From: Anaerolineaceae bacterium
GTDB lineage: Bacteria; Chloroflexota; Anaerolineae; Anaerolineales; Anaerolineaceae
Reading direction: 5' to 3'
Assembly (NCBI GenBank): GCA_003446605.1
Contig: DMDF01000114.1
Location: 1-43,389 of the forward strand
DNA: 43,389 nucleotides
Shown here piece by piece: positions 1-7,645 of this stretch (the first letter of the stretch is position 1; every line of letters begins with the position of its first letter). The notes below the pieces were generated by a model. The model was not told where the DNA came from. It saw nothing but the letters and a program-made list of their open reading frames with translations, and made no database searches. The translations under genes were made by a program, and so were the position numbers.

Positions 1-1
1 T

Positions 2-502
2 TATCCCAACACCATAACATCAGCTATTGAAAAATTAACGGGGTATGCGAAAGTCATTCTGGACAACCAGCCGATTCAAAAAGGGGATGTTCTCATCATC
101 ATTTCCGTATCCGGTCGCAATGCGGTACCGATCGAGATGGCGCAAATTGCTCGGGAGAGGGGTATCAGGATCATTGGAATTACATCTTACAAGTATACGC
201 AAGGGGTAGAATCCCGCCACCCTTCCGGCAAAAAGATGTATGAATTCGCAGACGTTGTCATCGACAACAAGGTTGATAAAGGTGACGCAATTCTTTCCGC
301 GGAAGGATTGAACACGAAATTCACACCCGCTTCAGGGATCACCAGTATTGCCATCATGCACTGCCTGACAACCGCAACCATAGAGAAATTACTCGAGCGA
401 GGAATCACCCCTCCGGTCTTTATTGCAGCAAATGTGGATGGGGGAACAGAACACAACGCAGAATTGCTCAAACAGTATCACGATAGAATATTCTATATCT
501 GA
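2..502 (+). CDS. SIS-domain sugar-phosphate binding protein (UPF0309-like), 3' part only
   Basis: The frame is open from the window edge, so the N-terminus (probably 70-80 residues) is missing; 166 residues are present. The fragment has the sugar-isomerase (SIS) fold pattern: a beta strand ending in a serine-rich loop (IISVSGRN, about residues 34-41 of the fragment), then a Rossmann-like strand (RIIGITSY) typical of the UPF0309 family. Members bind phosphosugars and often sit near sugar kinases or PTS and ABC sugar transporters; no enzyme activity is established for most. An internal ATG at 137 is not the true start because coding continues upstream without a stop. A strong terminator follows 17 bases after the stop, so this is the last gene of its operon. 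Family assignment is good; substrate unknown. Confidence 0.75.
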   Translation, partial: YPNTITSAIEKLTGYAKVILDNQPIQKGDVLIIISVSGRNAVPIEMAQIARERGIRIIGITSYKYTQGVESRHPSGKKMYEFADVVIDNKVDKGDAILSAEGLNTKFTPASGITSIAIMHCLTTATIEKLLERGITPPVFIAANVDGGTEHNAELLKQYHDRIFYI

Positions 503-518
503 TCCACTAGTTCACAAC

Positions 519-556
519 AAACAGGTAGGGAACCCCTTGTAATTCCCTACCTGTTT
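519..556 (+). terminator. intrinsic terminator after the SIS gene
   Basis: A perfect 14-bp inverted repeat (519-532 with 543-556) surrounds a 10-base loop. The 3' arm ends in TTT and the 5' arm begins with AAA, so it could act in both directions, but only the upstream + strand gene needs it. Confidence 0.8.
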
Positions 557-741
557 AAGCCTCATTCCCCCGCTTTATTCTGGATTCTTTTACACAATTC
601 ATTTTCTAATGTACTCTTTGCATTCCTTTCCTTTAATAATCGCATTCGTTGTATATTCCAAATTCCTCATTCGAATTCACTACAATAATTCTGGTTTTGT
701 TGCTCCTTCTCGCTACATCCATTCTCCACTACAATATAGCC

Positions 742-1200
742 ATGAAGAAAAATGTTAAAAACCCTTTTATTCTTGGCTTTTATGGGCAATCCGGTATCGG
801 CAAGACATACTTGCTGCGTCAGATCGTGAAACAGCTGAGCGCTGAGGGTAATCATATTGCCGTCATAAAAATATCTGACAAAGACATCAGTGTTGACACG
901 GAAGGAAAGGATACCTTCCTTTACGGTGAGGCGGGTGCGGATATGGTGGTGTTCTCCTCCGCCAGCGAAAGTGCTTTTCTGGTTAAGCAACCCCTCTCAA
1001 CACAAGGTATTGTACAAAACCTGCAGCACCAGGGGTCCTTCGATTTCATCTTTATTGAGGGCGCCATGGAAAGCTGGATTCCCAAAATTCGTTTAGGAGA
1101 GATGAAAGAACGAGAAAACACATTGTTCACTTACAATGACGATTTTGATACACTGCTTAATATGATAAAACACAGAAAAATCGAAAGGAAAATAATATGA
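742..1200 (+). CDS. mobB: molybdopterin-guanine dinucleotide biosynthesis protein MobB
   Basis: A P-loop GTP-binding protein that assists MobA in attaching GMP to molybdopterin. From the ATG at 742 the protein has 152 residues, close to the usual MobB length. The Walker A loop GQSGIGKT lies at about residues 13-20, followed by a strand-rich core (HIAVIKIS) and the characteristic segment FIFIEGAM (Walker B-like). The frame extends upstream to 649, adding 31 hydrophobic residues that look like noncoding sequence; I prefer the 742 start although no strong ribosome binding site precedes either. The stop overlaps the ATG of the next small gene (ATGA), so the two are co-translated. No other molybdenum cofactor genes are visible nearby, so it is an orphan in this window. 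Confidence 0.85.
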   Translation: MKKNVKNPFILGFYGQSGIGKTYLLRQIVKQLSAEGNHIAVIKISDKDISVDTEGKDTFLYGEAGADMVVFSSASESAFLVKQPLSTQGIVQNLQHQGSFDFIFIEGAMESWIPKIRLGEMKERENTLFTYNDDFDTLLNMIKHRKIERKII

Positions 1201-1349
1201 ATGACATAACATTAAAGGTAAACGGGGAAGAAATCCCCTTGACCGAATTTCCAGCAGAGATCATCACACAAACCATCCTGGGAATGCTAAAGGCATTGCA
1301 CGGTGTTGATGAAATTAAAGAAGTAGAGATCCATATTACTACCTCGTAA
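1197..1349 (+). CDS. small conserved-looking protein coupled to mobB (50 aa)
   Basis: The ATG overlaps the mobB stop (ATGA at 1197-1200), a classic translational coupling. The 50-residue product begins MNDITLKVNGEEIPL, continues with TEFPAEIITQ and a helix ILGMLKAL, and ends with a charged strand EVEIHI. The layout is strand-turn-strand, helix, strand, with no membrane segment or cysteines. I recall similar tiny proteins beside mobB or formate dehydrogenase genes in anaerobes, but cannot confirm this without a search. The role is unknown; a MobB or molybdoenzyme-maturation partner is inference from the coupling. Confidence 0.6.
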   Translation: MNDITLKVNGEEIPLTEFPAEIITQTILGMLKALHGVDEIKEVEIHITTS

Positions 1350-1483
1350 GTAATAACTTTCATTTCAGAATGAGCATCCTGTATTTTTGATATATTAACA
1401 TTTGTTAAAACCTCTGAATTGAAGCAACTTTTTTCCTTTTCATACGTTATATTAATTGTAGAAATATGATGAAAGGAGGAAAT

Positions 1484-1654
1484 ATGAAACTCAATCCACC
1501 CACCCAAATCGTTTTTTGGCTCTCAACCGTTGTGGCTGTCCTGGGTATCCTTGGTAAATTCATTGGCTTACCCATCGTCACCGGTAACGAATTCTGGTTT
1601 GTTGTTGTTGGATTCGTCCTGCTGTGGCTTGGAAACACCATGAAAGGTTTCTAA
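1484..1654 (+). CDS. small membrane protein (56 aa), unknown function
   Basis: The start at 1484 is fixed by an AAAGGAGG ribosome binding site at 1472-1479; upstream in-frame ATGs at 1466 and 1469 lie before it and are rejected. The product has two hydrophobic helices (about residues 9-30 and 37-52) separated by a short loop with GLPIVTGNE, and a short basic end. It has its own TATATT -10-like element (1448-1453) and a terminator at 1690-1715, so it appears monocistronic. I do not recognise a function. Confidence 0.6.
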   Translation: MKLNPPTQIVFWLSTVVAVLGILGKFIGLPIVTGNEFWFVVVGFVLLWLGNTMKGF

Positions 1655-1689
1655 GCATTTCATTTTGATATTTTTAACATTATTACAAA

Positions 1690-1715
1690 AAAGCCGTCGC
1701 GTTTGCGACGGCTTT
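1690..1715. terminator. bidirectional terminator between the small membrane protein and proA
   Basis: An 11-bp perfect stem (1690-1700 with 1705-1715) closes a GTTT loop. It is flanked by A-rich sequence on the left and T-rich sequence on the right, so it can terminate the + strand gene at 1654 and the - strand proBA operon ending at 1821. Confidence 0.85.
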
Positions 1716-1820
1716 CATTTTGTTAACCAAGGATGATCCTTTTTCTTTTCGCAGGTATTTTCTATACCATCGAAAAGCAAGATCACACCAATTTTATTAT
1801 TATTAGATCTTCATTATTAA

Positions 1821-3083
1821 TTATGCACGTACATGATATTCCCCCTGCACCACCCATTTATAGGTGGTAAGCGCCTGTAATGCCATCGGTCCGCGGGCAT
1901 GCAAACGCTGGGTTGAAATAGCTACTTCCGCGCCCAACCCTAATTCAGCGCCATCGGTAAAGCGAGTGCTGGCATTCACATATACAACAGAGGAATCCAC
2001 TTCCTTTAAGAAGCGTTGCTTGTTTTGCTCATCCTGTGTAAGAATCCCATCAGAGTGAGCTGTGCTGTGTTCGGTAATAAATGCAATAGCTTCTTCAACG
2101 TTTTCGACAACCTGTACACCCACGTCCAGCGACAACCATTCGCGGTCAAAATCATCGGGTTCGACCGGGCGAATTGCATCACAAGAAGCCAATCCGAAAT
2201 GCGCCATCCATGCTTGCGGTAAATGCACAACCACTTTCTCCTGACACATACACTCAAGTAGACACGGTAGAAAAATAGACGCAATATTCTTATGTACAAG
2301 TACCGTATCCAGCGCATTGCAAACGGTTGGACGTTGCACTTTGGCATTGCTGATCACATCCAACGCTTTTTTCATATCCGCACTCTCATCCACAAAAAGA
2401 TGACAAATCCCAATACCACCTGTGATGACCGGGATAAGGCTATTTTCACGACAGTATCGATGCAGGGCAGCCCCGCCACGCGGGATCAACATATCCACAT
2501 ACTCGTACATCTTCAAGAGTTGATCTACCAGGTTCCTATCCGGATCATCCATGAACTGCACCAGATCCTGTGGTAATCCAACCGTGGCTAGCGCAGCACA
2601 CACGCACTCAACCAGAATAGAATTGGTTGCCAGCGTTTCCTTCCCACCACGCAGAATGACCGCATTCCCGGATCGAATACACAAAGCCGACACATCAATA
2701 GTTACATTGGGTCGCGATTCATAGATCACTCCCACCACCCCCAGAGGTACGCGTTGTTTATAAACCCGCAATCCGTTGGGCAATATCTGTTCATCAAACT
2801 TCTCTTCCAAGGGATCTGGCAGTAAAGCTACCTCCCTTACCCCACTGCTCATGGCAGCAATTCTTGCGGAGGATAATTGCAATCTGTCAATCATCGCAGG
2901 TGATAAACCTTCAGCAGAAGCGCTTTTTTGATCCACCTCATTCGCCACGAGAATATCATCTTGACGTTCCAACAGCAAATCCGCCAACACCTCCAATACC
3001 TCACGGCGAACATGGGATGAAGCTAACAAGAGAGACTTCGAGGTATCTTTTGCTCTCTTGCACATAGCAAGAACTTCATTCAT
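1821..3083 (-). CDS. proA: gamma-glutamyl phosphate reductase ProA
   Basis: Reduces gamma-glutamyl phosphate to glutamate-5-semialdehyde with NADPH, the second step of proline synthesis, in the cytoplasm. At 420 residues it is full length for the family. The aldehyde dehydrogenase-like fold is clear: the segment GVIYESRPNVT in the N-terminal half, LRGGKE in the cofactor region, and the catalytic cysteine Cys255 in QRPTVCNALDT. The ORF begins ATGAATGAAG and overlaps the end of proB by 8 bases, so ProA is translated as the second gene of a proBA operon. The operon ends at the terminator at 1690-1715. No proC is visible in the window. Confidence 0.97.
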   Translation of the reverse strand: MNEVLAMCKRAKDTSKSLLLASSHVRREVLEVLADLLLERQDDILVANEVDQKSASAEGLSPAMIDRLQLSSARIAAMSSGVREVALLPDPLEEKFDEQILPNGLRVYKQRVPLGVVGVIYESRPNVTIDVSALCIRSGNAVILRGGKETLATNSILVECVCAALATVGLPQDLVQFMDDPDRNLVDQLLKMYEYVDMLIPRGGAALHRYCRENSLIPVITGGIGICHLFVDESADMKKALDVISNAKVQRPTVCNALDTVLVHKNIASIFLPCLLECMCQEKVVVHLPQAWMAHFGLASCDAIRPVEPDDFDREWLSLDVGVQVVENVEEAIAFITEHSTAHSDGILTQDEQNKQRFLKEVDSSVVYVNASTRFTDGAELGLGAEVAISTQRLHARGPMALQALTTYKWVVQGEYHVRA

Positions 3084-4203
3084 CTTCCTCTCCTCCTTTT
3101 AATAGGAGAATCATGTCATCATGGTGGATCATTTCGTCAGAAAAAATGTAGCCCAATATCTGTTCTATGCGATCGGTATGCAATCCTTTGATCTGATCAA
3201 TCTCGTCTGATCCATACGTGCAGCGCCCCATCGCGCAGGGTTTGCCTGATGGATCAAAGACATAGATCGCATCTCCACGCTGAAAAGCACCGCGAGTTGC
3301 GGTGACCCCGACCGGCAGTAAACTACCCCCTTTTTTCAATGCCAGCAACGCTCCTTTATCAATCTGCACACCGCAATTCTTGAGAGCGCATGCTAACAAA
3401 TAGCGTTTTCGGCTTTCCAATTTATCAAGAACCGGGAATATCCAAGTACCGGGAGTTTCACCCCCCGCAATACGAAGAAGAATGTTCTCAACACTACCAT
3501 CGGTAATAACAACCGTGGTGCCGCTACGGCGGGCGACCTCTGCCGCCTGTAGCTTTGTCAGCATCCCACCCGTACCTAAATCAGAGCTGGAACCACGCAC
3601 CGCTTCCCATATCACAGAAGGGATTTCCCGTGAACGGATTTCCCTTATTAAGGAAGACTTCGCTTCATTAGGATCACCATCGTAAAGACCTTCAATATCC
3701 GTTAATAACAGCAGCAGATCTGCTTCAAGGATAGTTGCCACCATGGCTGAGAGGCTATCGTTATCTCCAATGCCGATCTCATCCGTCGCAATGGTATCAT
3801 TTTCATTGACAATGGGGATAATGCCCTGTTCAAGCAATGCCTCCAGTGTGCCACGTGCATTGATGTAACTTTTTCGATTGGTGATATCGGTACGGGTTAA
3901 TAGCACCTGACCCACCTTAATGCCATACATGGAGAAGATCTGTTCGTATATAGCCATCAAGCGCGGCTGCCCTACCGCCGCAAGCATCTGCTTGGCAGGC
4001 ACATGCTTTATCAACGCAGGAAAATTGAGCACTTCTCTCCCGGCTGCGATGGCACCGGATGACACCAGTACAATCTGATAGTCCTGGTCCTGTAAATGCT
4101 TGATCTGCCGGGCAAATTCCACAATACGCGGGTACTGCAAACAGTGCGTACCCTGCGTAAGCGTGGAAGTGCCTATTTTGACCACTATCCGCCGATAGCG
4201 CAT
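3076..4203 (-). CDS. proB: glutamate 5-kinase ProB with PUA domain
   Basis: Phosphorylates glutamate with ATP to begin proline synthesis; the enzyme is normally feedback-inhibited by proline. The 375-residue protein has the amino-acid kinase fold at about 1-260, starting VVKIGTSTLT, with the substrate loop SSGAIAAG, INENDT-type motif IVNENDT and GIGDNDSLSA. A C-terminal PUA domain follows at about 275-355 (KGGSLLPVGVTA, FQRGDAI). A GGGAGGA ribosome binding site sits just upstream of the ATG, and AGTATA at 4228-4233 (TATACT on the coding strand) is a possible -10. It overlaps proA by 8 bases. Confidence 0.97.
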   Translation of the reverse strand: MRYRRIVVKIGTSTLTQGTHCLQYPRIVEFARQIKHLQDQDYQIVLVSSGAIAAGREVLNFPALIKHVPAKQMLAAVGQPRLMAIYEQIFSMYGIKVGQVLLTRTDITNRKSYINARGTLEALLEQGIIPIVNENDTIATDEIGIGDNDSLSAMVATILEADLLLLLTDIEGLYDGDPNEAKSSLIREIRSREIPSVIWEAVRGSSSDLGTGGMLTKLQAAEVARRSGTTVVITDGSVENILLRIAGGETPGTWIFPVLDKLESRKRYLLACALKNCGVQIDKGALLALKKGGSLLPVGVTATRGAFQRGDAIYVFDPSGKPCAMGRCTYGSDEIDQIKGLHTDRIEQILGYIFSDEMIHHDDMILLLKGGEEDE

Positions 4204-4578
4204 GTCGTCCTCCCGATAATTCTCCCAAGTATATCAAAAGGAATGCCGGAATGAAATATAGTTATTTCAACACACAAGAACCAAGGATCGAAAATCCTGT
4301 ACAGAAAGTAGCTAGAAAAATTGAACGATAATTCAATAACACATGTTTTCGAGGATTGCATTACTATATTCCTCATGATATTATCAATTGACTGATGTGA
4401 ATAAGGTTGTTGTTAAATCAAGTTTTTTCAACAACCTAATTCACCAAATGTTAACATTGTGCAAAGCCGCCTGAATCGTTATTAGGCATGTTTCGCTCAA
4501 TATATAAAGAGATTATGTAATTTGGTTGTCGTGTAATTCTTTTTTTATTTTTTCTATAATTAACCGCAGGGTGTAAAC
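4204..4578. other. AT-rich divergent control region between proBA and the pel-like locus
   Basis: No credible gene lies in these 375 bases. Toward proB there is a possible -10 (AGTATA at 4228-4233 read on the other strand). Toward the pel-like genes there is a TATAAT at 4555-4560 without a good -35 and a weak ribosome site (AGGGTG) before the ATG at 4579. Between them are symmetric elements: a 5-bp arm pair at 4351-4355/4370-4374, a 9-bp hairpin at 4404-4412/4429-4437, and a perfect 12-bp palindrome AATGTTAACATT at 4447-4458. These could be operator sites or leader RNA structure controlling the exopolysaccharide genes. Confidence 0.45.
4404..4437. repeat. inverted repeat upstream of the pel-like locus
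   Basis: Arms of 9 bp (AGGTTGTTG at 4404-4412 and its complement at 4429-4437) enclose a 16-base loop with TTTTTT. No + strand gene ends here, so it is not an ordinary gene-end terminator; an operator or leader hairpin is possible. Confidence 0.35.
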
Positions 4579-6750
4579 ATGAATGTTCTCATAACAGGCT
4601 ACCTCGGTGCGATGGTGGCATCTTTAACTAGGGAATTGACTAAAACAAATACAAACAAAATTATTCTAGCTGGCTCGAACGCAAAAGTATTAAGTGATAA
4701 ATTGGTTGGTATAACTATCCACACCATTGACCCTGCCGATCCTCTTTTCTATGAAGTGTTATCTTCCAATGATTTTGACGCCATCATTTTCAATCCCATC
4801 CGAGAAGAACAATTGCTTGCGGGGGAAAACCCAATTTCGGGACGGTTGCTGGATGGGTTAATCAATATCTTAAATTTCTATAAAAATAAAACTTCACCGT
4901 GGTTAATCTTTCTTTCATCTACTGAAGTATATGAAAGGATCGATATCAATAGTCCAACCATTGAATCCCCTCAAAAGGATTCAATGCTGAATAAGAATAT
5001 CCTGTTAACCTGTGAACAATATTGCCAATACTACAATCATTTTTATCATTTGAATACATCCATCATCCGACTGCCCTTCGTCTATGGGCCTGAAGAAAAT
5101 CATTCCTTTTTACATACCCTCATCAGCGATTGCTTGAAAAACAGTGCCGTTGACATCCCGGCGAATCAGGAATCATTATGCAGCTTTCTACACGCAAATG
5201 ATGTTGCCAATTTTATCATCAGGCTTCTGGATGAAAAATACACCCATGATTTCGAAATATTTAATCTCACGTCACCAGACACTTTTTCATTGAACGCACT
5301 TGCACAAAATTTGCACACCTATTTCCCGGATGTGAAATTCAACTTTCTATCAAGAAATAATATCTCGACAAAGCCCGTTAATGGGAAATTAGCAAAAATG
5401 GAATTAAATTGGACTCCCTCCCACAGACTAGAGAATAGTTTGGAAGATCTCATTAGCCAATTAAAAAATAAACCGGAACCCAAACAGAAATTTTTCGATC
5501 AAATTAAAGCTAAATTAGCGAGTCGCCCGAATTTACTTAAATGGCTCGAATTAATCCTGGGGGGAGCTGTAATGCAGGGTTTAGTGTATCTAACCGGAAC
5601 CTTCGTTCAATTCAAATATATCGATTTTCGCCTGCTGTATGTGATCCTGATCGGTTCTGCCTACGGGATTCGTTTTGGTCTGCTTGCATCCCTGATTGCA
5701 GGTGCTTCAAATCTGTACAGCTGGTATCAACTCGGTTTGGATTGGGAGCTCTTAATCTATCATGTTGAGAATTGGTTGCCGTTCGCACTTTACCTGATTG
5801 CAGGCTCTATCACCGGATACTTATGGGATAAAAAAGAGAATGAAACAAACTTTGCCAACAAACAACTTGCGTTAACGCAAGAGAAATACGCCTTTCTTTA
5901 CAATATCTATGAAGATACTCGCAAGACAAAAAATCAGCTGCGTGAACAGCTGATCGGATATCGTGATAGTTATGGCAGAATCTACACCATTACCCGCGAA
6001 CTGGATTCCCTCAACTCCAACGACGTGTTTCTTAAAGCACTGGATATCATCGAAGACGTAATGATCAATAAGTCCGCAGCAATCTATAGTCTGGATCAAT
6101 CTGCGCGTTTTGCCCGGTTAGAGGTCAGCTCCACCTCTCTGGTAGAATCCACTCCTAAATCACTCAATATGACCGACTTTCCCGAAGCAGTTAAACAAAT
6201 AAAGAATGGAGAAATGTTCTACAATAAGTCGCTGTTGCCCGATTATCCATCACTAATCGCTCCTATCATGAAAGATCAGCAACCTTTGGGGATGATCTTC
6301 ATCTGGAAACGCACTTTTGAGCAGCACTCGATGTATTATGAAAATTTGTTTAAGGTCGTAAGCGGTTTGATCGAATCATCGCTGGTGCGAGCGGTGCTCT
6401 TCAGAGAGGCAAATCTGGCAAAATGGTATATGCCCTCAACCATAATTCTCGAAGCTGATTTTTTCAAAGAAACATTAAAAATCAAGATGGAAATGCAAAA
6501 TCGCGATATCACCAAATTCCAACTCATCAGTATTGACAAAGGGGAAATGAGCTGGCAGAATTTCAGCGCTGTTCTCGAAAAAGGGATCAGAACTACCGAT
6601 TATGCAGGGCTGCTCGAAAAAACCACTAATGTATGTTATGTGATCCTTTCCCAAGCAGAAGAATCCAGCATTACCGTCATTATTAATCGCCTGACTAAGC
6701 TTGGGTTAGTGTGCAAGATTGTAGAAAGCAATGCGATCATCAATGTCTGA
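4579..6750 (+). CDS. pelD: PelD-like c-di-GMP receptor with N-terminal SDR (epimerase-like) domain
   Basis: A 723-residue membrane protein. Residues 1-305 resemble an extended SDR sugar-nucleotide epimerase: TGYLG (6-10), SSTEVY (113-118), RLPFVYGP. The catalytic Tyr and Lys expected near 138 and 142 are Asn and Leu, so this domain is probably not an active epimerase. About 320-420 holds four hydrophobic helices, followed by a coiled region, a GAF-like domain (about 455-610) and a degenerate GGDEF domain. The GGDEF active site is lost, but an I-site-like RTTD (671-674) remains, as expected of PelD, which binds c-di-GMP to switch on Pel synthesis. It is the first gene of the operon, and PelE, PelF and PelG homologues follow. 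PelD identity rests on architecture and neighbours. SDR-PelD fusions have, I believe, been noted in Gram-positive pel loci. Confidence 0.8.
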   Translation: MNVLITGYLGAMVASLTRELTKTNTNKIILAGSNAKVLSDKLVGITIHTIDPADPLFYEVLSSNDFDAIIFNPIREEQLLAGENPISGRLLDGLINILNFYKNKTSPWLIFLSSTEVYERIDINSPTIESPQKDSMLNKNILLTCEQYCQYYNHFYHLNTSIIRLPFVYGPEENHSFLHTLISDCLKNSAVDIPANQESLCSFLHANDVANFIIRLLDEKYTHDFEIFNLTSPDTFSLNALAQNLHTYFPDVKFNFLSRNNISTKPVNGKLAKMELNWTPSHRLENSLEDLISQLKNKPEPKQKFFDQIKAKLASRPNLLKWLELILGGAVMQGLVYLTGTFVQFKYIDFRLLYVILIGSAYGIRFGLLASLIAGASNLYSWYQLGLDWELLIYHVENWLPFALYLIAGSITGYLWDKKENETNFANKQLALTQEKYAFLYNIYEDTRKTKNQLREQLIGYRDSYGRIYTITRELDSLNSNDVFLKALDIIEDVMINKSAAIYSLDQSARFARLEVSSTSLVESTPKSLNMTDFPEAVKQIKNGEMFYNKSLLPDYPSLIAPIMKDQQPLGMIFIWKRTFEQHSMYYENLFKVVSGLIESSLVRAVLFREANLAKWYMPSTIILEADFFKETLKIKMEMQNRDITKFQLISIDKGEMSWQNFSAVLEKGIRTTDYAGLLEKTTNVCYVILSQAEESSITVIINRLTKLGLVCKIVESNAIINV

Positions 6751-7645
6751 ACAAACTCTGCTCATATTTCTGATCATCCATATCATTTGCGTGGTTATCT
6801 ATGCCATCTTGATACTTTCGGGAATTTCCAGACATCACAAGGAATTCATCGCTATCTTGCTATTTGTTCCAGGATTTGGATTATTAGCCGGTTTGGTGGT
6901 CGAACTGTATTACAAAATCGCCGGTTCAAAACAAGAGCCCATCGAAATCTCCGATTTAGCTCTCGATGAGGATATATACTGGAAACCGGTACGAGCAAGA
7001 CGGGAAGAAACGGATTTAGTTCCTCTGGAAGAGGCACTTTCAATCAACGATACCCCAACGCGGCGTAAACTCATGCTCGAATCTCTGTATGATAACCCTT
7101 CCAAATATATCGATGTTCTCATGGAAGCTCGAAAGAACGATGATATCGAAACCGTTCATTATGCTGCCACCACGATCTCAAAAATCCAACGGGATTTCCA
7201 ATTGGAGATCCAACGACTCGCGGTGGAGGTGGAGACTGATCCGGATAACATTGCGCTGCTAGACCAATATATAGAAATCGTGCAGAATTACATTGACTGC
7301 GATATTTTAGAAGATTACTTGCTAAAACGCCAGCGCCTTTTATTCGATGATGTGCTTAAGAGAAGAATTGATCGGGGTGGCATCGATAAAGATATCCTGA
7401 TCAAAAAGATCAATAACAACATGGCATTGGGGAATTACCAAGCGGCAATGGATGATAGTTCTCTATTAACAGAATTGTGGTCTGATGATGAACAGGTATG
7501 GATAGACTCTCTGCGCGTCTGTGTAGAAAGTCGTGATGCAGATAAATTGCGCGAGGTCATTCGCGAAATAGAAAAACTCCCAATCAATTGGAGCGGGGCA
7601 AACCGTAAATTGATCATGGATTGGGTGGAGAACAGCCAATTATGA
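6743..7645 (+). CDS. pelE: PelE-like membrane/TPR-type protein
   Basis: About 300 residues: two N-terminal membrane helices (about 5-25 and 35-57), then an acidic linker and a helical repeat region (LDQYIEIVQNYI, NYQAAMDDSSLL) resembling TPR repeats. In Pseudomonas PelE has the same order (two helices plus TPRs) and joins the inner-membrane synthase complex with PelD, PelF and PelG. Sequence alone would not identify it; position between pelD and pelF and the architecture do. I chose the ATG at 6743, overlapping the pelD end by 8 bases; an upstream ATG at 6731 is equally open. Its stop overlaps the next start (ATGA at 7642-7645). Confidence 0.65.
   Translation: MSEQTLLIFLIIHIICVVIYAILILSGISRHHKEFIAILLFVPGFGLLAGLVVELYYKIAGSKQEPIEISDLALDEDIYWKPVRARREETDLVPLEEALSINDTPTRRKLMLESLYDNPSKYIDVLMEARKNDDIETVHYAATTISKIQRDFQLEIQRLAVEVETDPDNIALLDQYIEIVQNYIDCDILEDYLLKRQRLLFDDVLKRRIDRGGIDKDILIKKINNNMALGNYQAAMDDSSLLTELWSDDEQVWIDSLRVCVESRDADKLREVIREIEKLPINWSGANRKLIMDWVENSQL

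Noticed and set aside
649..741. Hydrophobic N-terminal extension of mobB
   Set aside because: MobB is cytoplasmic and its P-loop lies close to the N-terminus when starting at 742; the extension looks like untranslated sequence.
4441..4500. GCAAAGCC at 4461-4468, as in the conserved core of c-di-GMP-I riboswitches, upstream of a PelD-type gene
   Set aside because: The paired upstream half, including the GGCAAACC-type strand and the tetraloop stem, is absent, and the spacing does not fit.
4579..5500. Active UDP-sugar epimerase in the pel locus
   Set aside because: The catalytic YxxxK pair is absent, so the domain should not be annotated as an active epimerase without more evidence.
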